In this document: in pieces, positions 35,720 through 44,701 of the stretch
Layout: the number at the start of each line of letters is the position of its first letter
Position numbering within the stretch: position 1 is the first letter of the stretch
From: Streptomyces albogriseolus
GTDB lineage: Bacteria > Actinomycetota > Actinomycetes > Streptomycetales > Streptomycetaceae
Length of the DNA stretch: 64,000 bases
Assembly: GCA_014650475.1 (NCBI GenBank)
Contig: BMVA01000002.1
Location: forward strand, 248,001 to 312,000
Direction of reading: 5' to 3'
The notes under the pieces: generated by a model
Told to the model about the DNA's origin: nothing
What the model saw: the letters and a program-made list of their open reading frames with translations, nothing else
The model's database searches: none
Program-made: the position numbers and the translations under genes

Positions 35720-37129
35720 ATGTTCCAGAACGCCGACGAGGCCAAGAAGTTCATCGCGGACGAGGACGTCAAGTTCATCGACGTCCGCTTCTGCGACCTG
35801 CCGGGCGTGATGCAGCACTTCACGATCCCGGCGTCGGCCTTCGACCCGGCCGAGGAGCTGGCCTTCGACGGCTCCTCGATCCGCGGCTTCCAGGCCATCC
35901 ACGAGTCCGACATGGCGCTGCTGCCCGACCTGTCCACCGCGCGGGTCGACCCCTTCCGCCGTGACAAGACCGTCAACATCAACTTCTTCATCCACGACCC
36001 GATCACGGGCGAGCAGTACTCCCGTGACCCGCGCAACGTGGCGAAGAAGGCCGAGGCGTACCTCGCCTCCACCGGCATCGCCGACACCGCGTTCTTCGGC
36101 CCCGAGGCCGAGTTCTACGTGTTCGACAGCGTGCGCTTCAAGACCTCGGAGAACGAGTCCTTCTACCACATCGACTCCGAGGCGGGCGCCTGGAACACCG
36201 GTGCGCTGGAGGACAACCGCGGTTACAAGGTCCGCTACAAGGGCGGCTACTTCCCGGTCCCGCCGGTCGACCACTTCGCCGACCTGCGCGCCGAGATCTC
36301 CCTGGAGCTGGAGCGGTCCGGCCTGCAGGTCGAGCGCCAGCACCACGAGGTGGGCACCGCCGGCCAGGCCGAGATCAACTACAAGTTCAACACGCTGCTC
36401 GCGGCCGCCGACGACCTGCAGCTCTTCAAGTACATCGTGAAGAACGTCGCCTGGCGCAACGGCAAGACCGCGACCTTCATGCCGAAGCCGATCTTCGGTG
36501 ACAACGGCTCGGGCATGCACGTCCACCAGTCGCTGTGGTCGGGCGGCGAGCCCCTCTTCTACGACGAGCAGGGCTACGCCGGCCTGTCGGACATGGCCCG
36601 CTACTACATCGGCGGCATCCTGAAGCACGCGCCGTCGCTGCTGGCGTTCACCAACCCGACGGTGAACTCGTACCACCGTCTGGTGCCGGGCTTCGAGGCG
36701 CCGATCAACCTGGTGTACTCGCAGCGCAACCGCTCCGCGGCCATGCGTATCCCGATCACCGGCTCGAACCCGAAGGCCAAGCGCGTCGAGTTCCGCGCCC
36801 CGGACTCCTCCGGCAACCCGTACCTGGCCTTCTCGGCGCTGCTGCTGGCCGGCCTGGACGGCATCAAGAACAAGATCGAGCCGGCCGAGCCGATCGACAA
36901 GGACCTCTACGAGCTGGCTCCCGAGGAGCACGCGAACGTGGCCCAGGTCCCGACCTCCCTCGGCGCCGTGCTGGACCGCCTCGAGGCCGACCACGAGTTC
37001 CTCCTCCAGGGCGACGTCTTCACGCCGGACCTGATCGAGACGTGGATCGACTACAAGCGCCAGAACGAGATCGCCCCGCTCCAGCTGCGTCCGCACCCGC
37101 ACGAGTTCGAGCTCTACTTCGACGTGTGA
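35720..37129 (+). CDS. glnA: Glutamine synthetase type I (GSI-beta)
   Basis: Dodecameric ATP-dependent enzyme making glutamine from glutamate and ammonium; 469 aa. Visible signatures are [17 protein letters not shown] in the beta-Grasp region, [11 protein letters not shown] and [16 protein letters not shown] (metal/glutamate binding), [16 protein letters not shown] (ATP/metal loop) and the adenylylation tyrosine in [10 protein letters not shown], showing the beta subtype controlled by GlnE. The ATG at 35720 is preceded by AGGAGGAG. Transcription probably depends on GlnR through the box upstream. A second, unrelated GSII gene lies 10 kb downstream. Confidence 0.97.
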   Translation: MFQNADEAKKFIADEDVKFIDVRFCDLPGVMQHFTIPASAFDPAEELAFDGSSIRGFQAIHESDMALLPDLSTARVDPFRRDKTVNINFFIHDPITGEQYSRDPRNVAKKAEAYLASTGIADTAFFGPEAEFYVFDSVRFKTSENESFYHIDSEAGAWNTGALEDNRGYKVRYKGGYFPVPPVDHFADLRAEISLELERSGLQVERQHHEVGTAGQAEINYKFNTLLAAADDLQLFKYIVKNVAWRNGKTATFMPKPIFGDNGSGMHVHQSLWSGGEPLFYDEQGYAGLSDMARYYIGGILKHAPSLLAFTNPTVNSYHRLVPGFEAPINLVYSQRNRSAAMRIPITGSNPKAKRVEFRAPDSSGNPYLAFSALLLAGLDGIKNKIEPAEPIDKDLYELAPEEHANVAQVPTSLGAVLDRLEADHEFLLQGDVFTPDLIETWIDYKRQNEIAPLQLRPHPHEFELYFDV

Positions 37130-37164
37130 CCGGACTCCCGCGCGTGTGACGCGTCGGTTCCTCG

Positions 37165-37205
37165 CGCCGCCCCCGTCCCTGGTTCGTCCAGGGGCGGGGG
37201 CGGCG
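37165..37205 (+). terminator. Intrinsic-type hairpin after glnA
   Basis: CGCCGCCCCCGTCCCTGG (37165-37182) pairs with CCAGGGGCGGGGGCGGCG (37188-37205) with one G-U pair and a 5-nt loop, 36 nt after the stop. Confidence 0.75.
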
Positions 37206-37286
37206 GCGTTGTCCGGAAAGCTTCCCTCTGCGCGGGCGGGGAGGGATCCTGGTGATGACACTGCTGTTCGAGAGAAGGTCACGGGG

Positions 37287-37544
37287 ATGTCCGAGCGGGA
37301 CGACGAGGAGCGCGAGTTCGATCTGAGGTGGGCGGACGGGGCCGCGCACAAGGAGCCCTCGGCCCGCGCGCGGATGCTCGCCGCCCGCTGGAAGGAGAAC
37401 CCGCCAGGACCGGTGCCGTTCCGCGCCGAGCCCGAGCACCGGGGGCCGGCGGGGCGGTCGTCGTGGGTGTCCACGGCCGTGGTGCTCGGCTGTGTCGTCG
37501 CGGTGATCGTCCTCCTCGGGTACGTGAACCTCGGGCGGTACTGA
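37287..37544 (+). CDS. Small single-pass membrane protein, 85 aa
   Basis: Begins MSERDDEEREFDLRWADGAA, a strongly acidic segment, followed by a basic Arg/Pro linker and one C-terminal helix (STAVVLGCVVAVIVLLGYV). The positively charged linker just before the helix predicts N-in orientation. No family recognised, though the position after glnA is conserved in streptomycetes as far as I recall. Start at the ATG at 37287; only weak AAGG is upstream. Convergent with the ABC permease gene. Confidence 0.7.
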   Translation: MSERDDEEREFDLRWADGAAHKEPSARARMLAARWKENPPGPVPFRAEPEHRGPAGRSSWVSTAVVLGCVVAVIVLLGYVNLGRY

Positions 37545-37560
37545 CGGGCCGGCCGCCTGG

Positions 37561-40113
37561 TCAGTCGCCCTGGGCGACGGCGACCGTCGGCGGGGTACGG
37601 GAGGCGCGCAGGGCGGGGACCGTGCCCGCGGCGGCCGTCACCAGGACGAGGGCGGCGAGGACCGCCGCGAGCTGTCCCGCCGGCACGGTGAACGGGGCGC
37701 TCGTCTCGGCGACCCGCACCACCAGCCACGAGTACGGCACGCCCAGCGCCAGGCCGAGGATCCCGCCCAGGACGCCGTAGAGCGCGCACTCCAGGGTGAC
37801 CATGCGGTGCACGGCCGCCCCTGAGAGGCCCAGGGCGCGCAGCAGCCCGAACTCGCGCCGGCGCTCGACCACGGTGAGGCCCGCCGTGGTGGCGACGCCC
37901 GCGACCGCCACCAGGACGGTCAGGCAGAGGAGCAGGACCACCGTGGTGGCCATCGTCCGCAGGTCGTCGTCCGTTCCCGTCCGGGTGGCCGCGTCCTCGG
38001 CGACGACCCGGCCGTCGCCGCGCCCCGGCCCGGTCAGCGTCCCGGTGACGGCCCGGTGCGCGCGGGTGCGGCCCTCGGCCCCGTCCGCCGCGGCGTTGGC
38101 GGTGATCAGGGTGGGTGCGGGGTCCGCCCCCATACGGGTGAGGTCCGCCGCCGTCACGAAGAAGTCGCCGCCGTACGGTCCGGCGCCGGGCAGCGTCGCC
38201 GCCACGGTGAGCCGTACGGGACGGCCCTCGGACTCCAGGGTCACGCGGTCGCCCGCCGCCACGCCGAGGCGGTGCGCGTGCTCGGCGTCCACGACGACGT
38301 GCGCGGGGCCGAGCCGGCCGAGGGCGCCGGTGCGGGCGGTCAGGCCGGTCCCGGAGCGGACGGTGGTGAGGTCCAGGTCGGAGACGGTCGCGCTGCGGCC
38401 GTCCTGGACCACCTCGGCGGTGCGGATCGCGGTCACGTCGGCCAGCTCGGGGCGGGCGGCGAGGTCGGCGGCGAGCGTGCGGTCCAGCGTCCCCCCTTCC
38501 CTCGCGTACAGGCGGAAGTCCGCGGGCGCCTCCAGCGTCTCCTTGTACCGCTCGTAGGCGTCCAGGCTCGCGAGGCAGGTCAGGGTCGAGCCGACCAGAC
38601 AGACGCCGAGCGCCACCACGACCGAGACCGAGGCGGCACGGGCGGGCGCTCCCCCGACGCCCGCGACGGCGAGCCGGCCCGCCGCTCCGGTACGGCGCAG
38701 CGGCACCGCGAGGGCCGACAGCACCGGCCGGACCAGCAGGGGGCCGAGGGCGATCAGCGCGAGGAAGGCGAGTCCGCCGGAGACCACCACGAGGGTCAGC
38801 GCCGTGAACCGGTCGTACGCCGTGTCGCCCGGCTCGGGCAGTTCTGCGTACTGCTGCCGGGCGAGGAGCACGGCGCCCGCCGCGCACAGCACGCCCAGCA
38901 CGGTCCGCCCGGCGCCGCTCACCGTGCTCTCCCCCGAGGTGGCGGTGCGCAGCGCCTGGAGCGGGGAGACGCGGGAGGCGGTGAGGGACGGGGCCAGGAC
39001 CGCCAGCACCGCGAGGAGTCCGGTGCCGAGCACGGTGAGGGCGGCCTGCGCCGGCGGGAGCGCGGCGGGGGCGGACAGGTCGTGCCCGAACCGGCCGGCG
39101 ACCGGGGGGACGAGGTGTGCGCAGCCCCACGCGGCGAGCACGCCGGCCGCGCCGGCCAGCAGGCCGACCACCGCGCCCTCGGCGACGAGGGCCGCCGCGA
39201 GCCGCCTCGACGTGGCGCCGATGGCGCGCAGCAGCGCCAACTGCCGTACGCGGCGGGCGAAGACGATGCGGAAGGTGGAGGTGGCGACGAGCACGGCCGC
39301 GCCGACCGCGACGGCGAGGAACACGCCGGCCAGCTCCAGGGTGTCGCTCGCGTCCGCGACGGCCGCGCGGGCCTCCTCGTCGCGCACCTCGTCCCCGGAC
39401 CGTACGACCGCTCCGGGCACCGCCCGCCGGATCCGTTCCGCCGCCTCTGTGGCCGCGGCGGGCGGGTCGGTGCGGACGTCGACGCGGGAGTAGCCCTGCA
39501 TGCCGAGCAGCTTCAGGAGGTCGGGGCCGGGCGCGTACCCGGTGGGTTCCGCGGCCGCGGTGGCGGCGGAGCGGACGATGCCGGTGATCTCGACCGGGAC
39601 GCGCCTGGTGCTCTCGCCGTCGGGCGCGGGGAGCAGCAGGGTGAGCGTCGATCCGGGGGCGAGTCCGTACGCCTCGGCGGCGCGGGTGTCGACGGCGATC
39701 CGGCGCGGGCCGGAGGGGTAGGCGCCGTCGACCGGCCGGACCTGCGCGAGGGGACCGGCGCCGGGGTCCGCGGCGAGGGCGAGGTAGCGTTCGGCGGCGC
39801 TGCCGCCGACCGGGGTGCCCGCGTCGACCCGGCCGACGGCCTCGGTCACCCCGGGCGTCCTCCTGATCGCGTCCAGGCCGGCCTCGCCGATGTCCGCCGC
39901 GTCCTTCGGCGTGACGACCAGCGACACCGCGTCGGGGGTGCCGCGGAACCGGTCGACGACGGTCGCGGTGACGATCTGCTGGGCCATGACGGCCCCGAAG
40001 ACCACGAACGCGGCGATCAGCAGCGACAGCCCGGTGGCCGCGAACCGGCCCGGTCTGCGCAGGAGTTCGGCCGCCTGGGAGCCCAGGACGGTCGCGCGCC
40101 ACGGGCCGTTCAC
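37561..40113 (-). CDS. ABC transporter permease with two FtsX domains
   Basis: Large permease of 850 aa of the MacB/FtsX type. N-terminal helix (about 25-45, AATGLSLLIAAFVVFGAVMA), long extracytoplasmic domain (about 50-250), first FtsX domain (three helices from about 265 to 385, including FARRVRQLALLRAIGATSRR), middle helices near 410-530, a second extracytoplasmic domain, and a second FtsX domain at the C-terminus with VVERRREFGLLRALGLSGAA. Such transporters couple ATP hydrolysis to movement of lipoproteins or peptides in the envelope. GTG start at 40113 overlaps the ATPase stop (GTGA), implying translational coupling. Confidence 0.9.
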   Translation of the reverse strand: MNGPWRATVLGSQAAELLRRPGRFAATGLSLLIAAFVVFGAVMAQQIVTATVVDRFRGTPDAVSLVVTPKDAADIGEAGLDAIRRTPGVTEAVGRVDAGTPVGGSAAERYLALAADPGAGPLAQVRPVDGAYPSGPRRIAVDTRAAEAYGLAPGSTLTLLLPAPDGESTRRVPVEITGIVRSAATAAAEPTGYAPGPDLLKLLGMQGYSRVDVRTDPPAAATEAAERIRRAVPGAVVRSGDEVRDEEARAAVADASDTLELAGVFLAVAVGAAVLVATSTFRIVFARRVRQLALLRAIGATSRRLAAALVAEGAVVGLLAGAAGVLAAWGCAHLVPPVAGRFGHDLSAPAALPPAQAALTVLGTGLLAVLAVLAPSLTASRVSPLQALRTATSGESTVSGAGRTVLGVLCAAGAVLLARQQYAELPEPGDTAYDRFTALTLVVVSGGLAFLALIALGPLLVRPVLSALAVPLRRTGAAGRLAVAGVGGAPARAASVSVVVALGVCLVGSTLTCLASLDAYERYKETLEAPADFRLYAREGGTLDRTLAADLAARPELADVTAIRTAEVVQDGRSATVSDLDLTTVRSGTGLTARTGALGRLGPAHVVVDAEHAHRLGVAAGDRVTLESEGRPVRLTVAATLPGAGPYGGDFFVTAADLTRMGADPAPTLITANAAADGAEGRTRAHRAVTGTLTGPGRGDGRVVAEDAATRTGTDDDLRTMATTVVLLLCLTVLVAVAGVATTAGLTVVERRREFGLLRALGLSGAAVHRMVTLECALYGVLGGILGLALGVPYSWLVVRVAETSAPFTVPAGQLAAVLAALVLVTAAAGTVPALRASRTPPTVAVAQGD

Positions 40114-40853
40114 CGTCGCCTCCCGGGGGTGTCGTCGGGGGTGGTGTGCTCGTCCCGTACGACGCGTCCGTCGGCGAGGGCCAGCACGCGGTCCGCGTAC
40201 CGGGTGGCGGCGGGGTCGTGGGTGACCATCACGACCGTCTGGCCGAGTTCGTCGACGGCCCGGCGCAGCATGGTGAGCACCTCGGCGCCGGCCCTGGAGT
40301 CGAGGTTGCCGGTGGGCTCGTCGGCGAAGACCACGGCGGGGCGGGCGACCAGCGCGCGGGCGACGGCGACCCGCTGCTGCTGCCCGCCGGACAGTTCGGC
40401 GGGGCGGTGGGACAGCCGGTGGGCGATGCCAAGGACCTCGCACAGGTGGTCCACCCGTTCGCGGTCCGGGCGGCGGCCGGACATGGTGACGGGCAGCACG
40501 ATGTTCTCGTAGGCGGTCAGCTGCGGCAGCAGGTTGAACGACTGGAAGACGAACCCGATGCGCTTGCGGCGCACCCGGGTCAGCTGCCGGTCGGAGAGCC
40601 CGGTGAGCTCCGTGCCGTCCAGGACGACGCTGCCGGAGGTGACGGTGTCGAGTCCGGCGACGCAGTGCATGAGGGTCGACTTGCCGGACCCGGAGGGGCC
40701 GACGACGGCTGTGAACCGGGCGCGGTGGACGGCGACGGACACCCCGTCGAGGGCGCGGACCTCGTCGGTGCCCTGGCGGTAGGTCTTGACCAGGGCGGTG
40801 GTGGTGATGACGTCGTCGGGTGCGGGGCCGCGTGCGGCGGCGTGGGCGGTCAT
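40110..40853 (-). CDS. ABC transporter ATP-binding protein (LolD/MacB type)
   Basis: Nucleotide-binding subunit of 247 aa. Walker A VVGPSGSGKSTLMH, Q-loop VFQSFNLLPQLTAYEN, signature LSGGQQQRVAVARALV, Walker B VVFADEPTGNLDSRAG and the switch His in VMVTHDPAATRYADR are all present. The type matches MacB/LolD/FtsE-like exporters. Its stop overlaps the permease start, and a 147-aa membrane protein precedes it by 21 nt, so the three form an operon. Confidence 0.95.
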   Translation of the reverse strand: MTAHAAARGPAPDDVITTTALVKTYRQGTDEVRALDGVSVAVHRARFTAVVGPSGSGKSTLMHCVAGLDTVTSGSVVLDGTELTGLSDRQLTRVRRKRIGFVFQSFNLLPQLTAYENIVLPVTMSGRRPDRERVDHLCEVLGIAHRLSHRPAELSGGQQQRVAVARALVARPAVVFADEPTGNLDSRAGAEVLTMLRRAVDELGQTVVMVTHDPAATRYADRVLALADGRVVRDEHTTPDDTPGRRR

Positions 40854-40874
40854 GAGGTGCGTCCCCCGGTCCGG

Positions 40875-41318
40875 TCAGGAGCCGAGCGGCGGCAGGGTGA
40901 GGGTGACGCCGGAGTCCACGCAGTGGCCCCGCGCCTCCTCCTGAAGGCTCTTCACGTCCTTCGCGGACGGCGTCTCCGCGGACTTCTTCGCGGTCTCCAG
41001 CGCCCAGCCCTCGTAGCGGGAGATCTTCGCCCCGAGGTAGCCGTCCTCCATCGTGGCGCGGCGCTCGTCGCCGGTCTCCTTCCACCACTTCTCCGCCTCC
41101 GGCACCGGGCCCGCGGCGATCCCCGCGGCCTCGGTGACGATGCGCTGCGCCAGCCGGCAGTCCTCGGCGGACGCCTGGCTCAGCTCGTCGCGGTCCTGCC
41201 ACCAGTACGCGCCCCCGGCGGCCAGGGCGGCGACGACCGCGCCGGCGACGGCGCCGAGGATCAGGCGGTTGCGCGTGCGGTTCGGTCCGGCCGTGGGCGT
41301 GCTGGTGATGGTGGCCAT
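40875..41318 (-). CDS. Membrane-anchored extracytoplasmic protein, first gene of ABC operon
   Basis: Protein of 147 aa with a single N-terminal helix (about 20-40, LILGAVAGAVVAALAAGGAY) and a soluble outer domain. Two cysteines (DCRLAQRIV and HCVDSGVT) probably form a disulfide; the domain is rich in Lys/Glu/Ala helices and two Trp (EKWWKETGDE). No recognised family. As first gene of the ABC operon it may be a substrate-binding or accessory subunit. The ATG at 41318 has GGGAGGA upstream; an earlier ATG 13 codons before lacks one. Confidence 0.75.
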   Translation of the reverse strand: MATITSTPTAGPNRTRNRLILGAVAGAVVAALAAGGAYWWQDRDELSQASAEDCRLAQRIVTEAAGIAAGPVPEAEKWWKETGDERRATMEDGYLGAKISRYEGWALETAKKSAETPSAKDVKSLQEEARGHCVDSGVTLTLPPLGS

Positions 41319-41503
41319 GGGGTCCTCCCGTGTCTTCTCGGCCGCGTTCTGCGGCACTGAGAAGTCTGGATCCGGGGGCCCTGAGGCGGATCGGCCACGG
41401 ATCCGAGATCGGAGGCGGGTGATCCGGTACGCCGGGCGGGGCGCGCTCTGCGCCTGAGGGGGCAGAGGGCGGACGCGCCTCTGCCCCCTCAGGGGGATGC
41501 GGC

Positions 41504-42178
41504 TCAGGAGGAGGGGCGCACCAGCCCGGACTCGTAGGCGAAGACGACGGCCTGGGCGCGGTCCCGCAGATGCAGCTTGGCCATGAGGTTGCCCAGGTGC
41601 GTCTTCACCGTGGCCTCCGCGACGTACAGTTCGGCGGCGATCTCGGCGTTGGACAGGCCCCGGGCGACCAGGCCGAGCACGTCCCGTTCGCGGCCGGTGA
41701 GCAGGTCCAGCCGCTCCGACTGCCCGTTCGCCGGGGCGAGCCGGTCCGAGACGCGGTCGAGGAGCAGCCGGGTGATGCGCGGGGCGACCACGGACTCGCC
41801 CGCGGCCAGGACGCGGATGGCGTGGACGACCTCGTCGGCGGGGGCGTTCTTCAGCAGGAAGCCCCCGGCCCCGGCGCGCAGGGCGGCGAAGGCGTCCTCG
41901 TCGTCGTCGAAGGTGGTGAGGACCAGCACGCCGGGCGGGTCGTCGCGGCGCATCAGCCGCTCGGTGGCCCGGATGCCGTCCATGACCGGCATGCGGACGT
42001 CCATGATGACGACGTCCGCGTCGACCTCGTCGAGCAGGTCGAGGGCCTGCTGTCCGTTCTCCGCCTCGCCGACGACCTCGATGTCGTCCTGGCCGGCCAG
42101 CACCATGGAGAAGCCGGCCCGGATGAGCGGCTGGTCGTCCACCACGGCCACCCGGATCGGCCTGTCGGTCCTCGTCAT
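41504..42178 (-). CDS. NarL/FixJ-family response regulator
   Basis: Response regulator of 224 aa. Receiver with acidic pair in VAVVDDQPLIRAG and phosphoacceptor Asp in VVIMDVRMPVMDG; LuxR-type HTH with LTGRERDVLGLVARGLSNAEIA and ATVKTHLGNLMAKLHLRDR. ATG at 42178 overlaps the kinase stop (ATGA), so translation is coupled. Located upstream of the ABC operon on the same strand (185-nt gap), it is a likely activator of that operon. Confidence 0.94.
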   Translation of the reverse strand: MTRTDRPIRVAVVDDQPLIRAGFSMVLAGQDDIEVVGEAENGQQALDLLDEVDADVVIMDVRMPVMDGIRATERLMRRDDPPGVLVLTTFDDDEDAFAALRAGAGGFLLKNAPADEVVHAIRVLAAGESVVAPRITRLLLDRVSDRLAPANGQSERLDLLTGRERDVLGLVARGLSNAEIAAELYVAEATVKTHLGNLMAKLHLRDRAQAVVFAYESGLVRPSS

Positions 42179-43476
42179 CGCTCCGTCCTCACCGAAGTCT
42201 TCGTCGTCACCGGGGCCTTCGTCGCCGCCGGAGTCTTCGTCGTCACCGGCGTCTTCGTCCTCACCGGGATCGAGGCACGTACCTGCCATCCGCTGCCGAG
42301 CCGGGGGCCGGCCTCGAAGGCGCCCCCGGCGAGTTCCACCCGCTCGCGCATGCCCACCAGCCCGTTGCCCCCGGACGCCCCGGCGACGGCCCGGCCCGCG
42401 AGGGCGCCGGCCCCGTCGTCGGTCACGTCGATCAGCAGGGTGCCGTCCTCCTCGCGGACGCGGATGCCGACGCCCGCCCCGGACCCGGCGTGCCGGAGGG
42501 TGTTGGTGAGGCACTCCTGGACGATGCGGAAGGCCGTCATCTCCTCCGCGGGCGACAGCCGTCCCTCGCCCACGTCGACGGACAGGTCCACGGTCAGCCC
42601 GGCGCTCCGCGCGCGGTCGGCTACGACCTCGATCTCGTCGAGGGTGACCAGCCGCCGGTCCTCCCCCGCGCCCGCGGACCCCGGCTGTCCCTCGCGCAGC
42701 ACCCGCACGACGCGGTGCATGTCATCGATGGCGTCCCGGCCGGTCGCGGCGATGGTCTTCAGCGCGGACTCCGCCAGGTCCGGCGACGTGCGCAGCACGG
42801 CCCCGGCGCCGTCGGCCTGGAGGATCATCACGGCCAGGCTGTGCGCCACCACGTCGTGCAGCTCGCGGGCGATCTCGGCGCGTTCGCGGGCCGCGGCGAG
42901 CCGGACCCGCTGCTCCTGCTCCCGCTCGGCGTGCCGGGCACGGGCGGCCTGGCTCTCGGCGTAGAGACGGCGGGTGTGCAGGGCGAAGGCGGTGAGCCAG
43001 ACCGTCAGCGCCAGGCCCCAGAAGACCAGGAGGGACTCGCTGCCGAATCCCTCGACGCCCAGGAACGGCGCACCGGCCGAGGCGGCCCCCGTCGCCAGCA
43101 GCACCGCGCCGCCCGCCGCGTACGGCATCCAGGGGATCCGGGAGTGGTGGACGACCGACATCATGGCGAACAGCACGGCCACGTCGTACGCGGCGGGCGC
43201 GTGGGCGGGCGGAGGGTCGGCGGACGGGTCGTGCAGGAGGAACTGCACGAGGGCCAGCGCCATGACGACCGTCATCACGGTGACGGGACGCTTCCTGCGG
43301 GCCAGCAGGGCCAGGGCCATCAGGGCGCCCAGGAGCAGGTCGTATGCGCCGGCGTACTCGTACGCCGCCACCAGGACCGCCAGGGCGAGCGCGATGTCGA
43401 CCGCACGGCCGAGGACGCGTGCGTACCGGCCGGACGGCGTGATCCACGGAACCGGGCCACTGCTCTCCTCGGTCAA
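42175..43476 (-). CDS. NarL-type sensor histidine kinase with repeat-bearing C-terminal tail
   Basis: Sensor kinase of about 433 aa: several N-terminal helices (from about residue 20 to 165), coiled linker (ARARHAEREQEQRVRLAAAR), phosphoacceptor box IARELHDVVAHSLAVM with the His, N box AFRIVQECLTNTLRHA and G box GNGLVGMRERV. After the ATPase domain the last 25-30 residues are Thr/Lys/Pro/Val repeats. Start taken as the TTG at 43476, which has AGGCAGG upstream and begins LTEESSGPVPWITP; the open frame continues to 43566 in Arg/Gly-rich sequence without family resemblance, so the start is uncertain. Confidence 0.9.
   Translation of the reverse strand: MTEESSGPVPWITPSGRYARVLGRAVDIALALAVLVAAYEYAGAYDLLLGALMALALLARRKRPVTVMTVVMALALVQFLLHDPSADPPPAHAPAAYDVAVLFAMMSVVHHSRIPWMPYAAGGAVLLATGAASAGAPFLGVEGFGSESLLVFWGLALTVWLTAFALHTRRLYAESQAARARHAEREQEQRVRLAAARERAEIARELHDVVAHSLAVMILQADGAGAVLRTSPDLAESALKTIAATGRDAIDDMHRVVRVLREGQPGSAGAGEDRRLVTLDEIEVVADRARSAGLTVDLSVDVGEGRLSPAEEMTAFRIVQECLTNTLRHAGSGAGVGIRVREEDGTLLIDVTDDGAGALAGRAVAGASGGNGLVGMRERVELAGGAFEAGPRLGSGWQVRASIPVRTKTPVTTKTPAATKAPVTTKTSVRTER
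42197..42268 (-). repeat. Four tandem 18-bp units in the 3' end of the kinase gene
   Basis: Units at 42197, 42215, 42233 and 42251 have the plus-strand form GTCTTCGTCGTCACCGGG with a few changes and encode copies of T-K-(T/A)-P-V/A-T. The repeat adds a basic Thr/Pro tail after the catalytic domain. Confidence 0.85.
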
Positions 43477-43647
43477 CCGTCCTGCCTCTCTCCTCCACCG
43501 GGCGCGGGCAAGTGCCGCGCGGACCGGACGACTTCGGGGCGGTCGGCACCCCCCGCCGCCGCCCATACTGCCTCAGCCCGCGGCGGGAGCGGACACGACG
43601 GTGCCGGGCGCCCCCCGCGCGGGAGGAGCCCGGCACCGGCCGTGGGC

Positions 43648-43962
43648 TCAGCGGTTGTAGCGCATGAACGCCCGCACCATGTGGCACGTGGTGTCCGACG
43701 GCGGGTGGACGCCGATCAGTTCGGCGGCGTCGCGGATCGTGTCGTCGCGCGCCTGGCCCGGGTGGTACACGCCGGAGTCGAGCAGGGCGATGGCGAGGCG
43801 CATGGCCTTCAGGCGGCGGTTGTGGGTGATGTACCACTCGCGCGGGCGGCCCGGCGGCAGCGGGCGCTTCTCCACCGGGGCGCAGGGCAGTTCGAGCAGG
43901 ACGGGTCGCTTCGCGGTGGACTGGACGGGCAGGGGCTTCGGCTTGAGTGCGGCAGCGGGCAC
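43648..43962 (-). CDS. Conserved hypothetical basic protein, 104 aa
   Basis: Protein of unknown function. The N-terminus is Pro/Lys-rich (ALKPKPLPVQSTAKRPVLL), the core has PPGRPREWYITHNRRLKAMRLAIALLDSG, and the end is VHPPSDTTCHMVRAFMRYNR. Such proteins occur across Streptomyces. Start decision: AGGAGGA abuts the ATG at 43968 with no spacing, whereas the GTG two codons later (43962) is 5 nt from it; I therefore place the start at the GTG. It may be a small nucleic-acid-binding protein from its charge, but this is only a guess. Confidence 0.75.
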   Translation of the reverse strand: MPAAALKPKPLPVQSTAKRPVLLELPCAPVEKRPLPPGRPREWYITHNRRLKAMRLAIALLDSGVYHPGQARDDTIRDAAELIGVHPPSDTTCHMVRAFMRYNR

Positions 43963-44159
43963 GGGCATCCTCCTGTCGCGGTCGGGGCCGTCGTCCGGGG
44001 TCCACGGCGACCTCGGCGATTCCCTCGAACACTGCTTCCATTCTACGGGCCGCCACTGACAATGGGCAGGCCTCCTTCAGCCATCAAATGCGCAGGTGGA
44101 GTCGGGTTTTGACGCTCCGGGACGGGTGGTGCGCGAGGGACACGCGGGTGGCCCATTAA

Positions 44160-44188
44160 TTCGAACAAGCAGGGGTGCGGCGTACCGT
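44160..44188 (+). promoter_or_regulatory. Candidate leaderless promoter of the arsC-like gene
   Basis: TTCGAA (44160-44165) and TACCGT (44183-44188) are separated by 17 nt; the -10 ends 7 nt before the ATG at 44196. No Shine-Dalgarno. Confidence 0.5.
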
Positions 44189-44195
44189 GTGCGGC

Positions 44196-44555
44196 ATGGA
44201 GATCTGGATCAACCCCGCCTGTTCCAAGTGCCGCAGCGCGATCAGCCTGCTCGACGCGGAGGGGGCGCGGTACACCGTCCGCCGCTATCTGGAGGACGTG
44301 CCCACCGAGGCCGAGATCCGGGAGGTGCTGGAGCGGCTCGGGCTGGAGCCGTGGGACATCACCCGGACCCAGGAGGCGGCGGCCAAGGAGCTGGGGCTCA
44401 AGGAGTGGCCGCGGGACGCCGGGGCGCGGGACCGCTGGATCGGGGCGCTGGCCGCGCACCCGAAGCTGATCCAGCGGCCCATCATCACGGCGGACGACGG
44501 GACGGCGGTCGTGGCCCGCACGGAGGACGCGGTACGGGACGCGCTGTCCCGCTGA
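44196..44555 (+). CDS. ArsC/Spx-family thioredoxin-fold protein
   Basis: Small 119-aa protein of the arsenate reductase (glutaredoxin-dependent)/Spx/YffB family. The redox motif CSKC follows strand 1 (MEIWINPACSKCRSAISLL), and RRYLEDVPTEAEIREVLERLG and HPKLIQRPIITADDG match the conserved region with the family RPI motif. The Arg triad of true arsenate reductases is only partly visible, and no arsenic-resistance genes are adjacent. It could be an arsenate reductase or a general thiol protein. Leaderless start likely. Confidence 0.85.
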   Translation: MEIWINPACSKCRSAISLLDAEGARYTVRRYLEDVPTEAEIREVLERLGLEPWDITRTQEAAAKELGLKEWPRDAGARDRWIGALAAHPKLIQRPIITADDGTAVVARTEDAVRDALSR

Positions 44556-44701
44556 CTCCTGTCCCCCCTGTCTCGCTGACGGCGCGGCCCGAACCCCCCT
44601 GTGACGCAGGCCACTTCGGCGACTTGGGCCGGCCGCTGAGCAACTGCGTTCGGTATCTCGTACATAGCGGCGTACGCTCCCCCGATCCCTTGGAGGCGCG
44701 C

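Noticed and set aside
35585-40102. 1505-codon open frame on the minus strand covering glnA and the ABC permease region
   Set aside because: It is antisense to glnA and out of frame with the permease; Arg/Pro/Gly-rich sequence with no domain.
44196-44555. Arsenic resistance locus
   Set aside because: Only one ArsC/Spx-fold gene is present, without arsB, acr3 or arsR neighbours, so a dedicated arsenic role is not supported.
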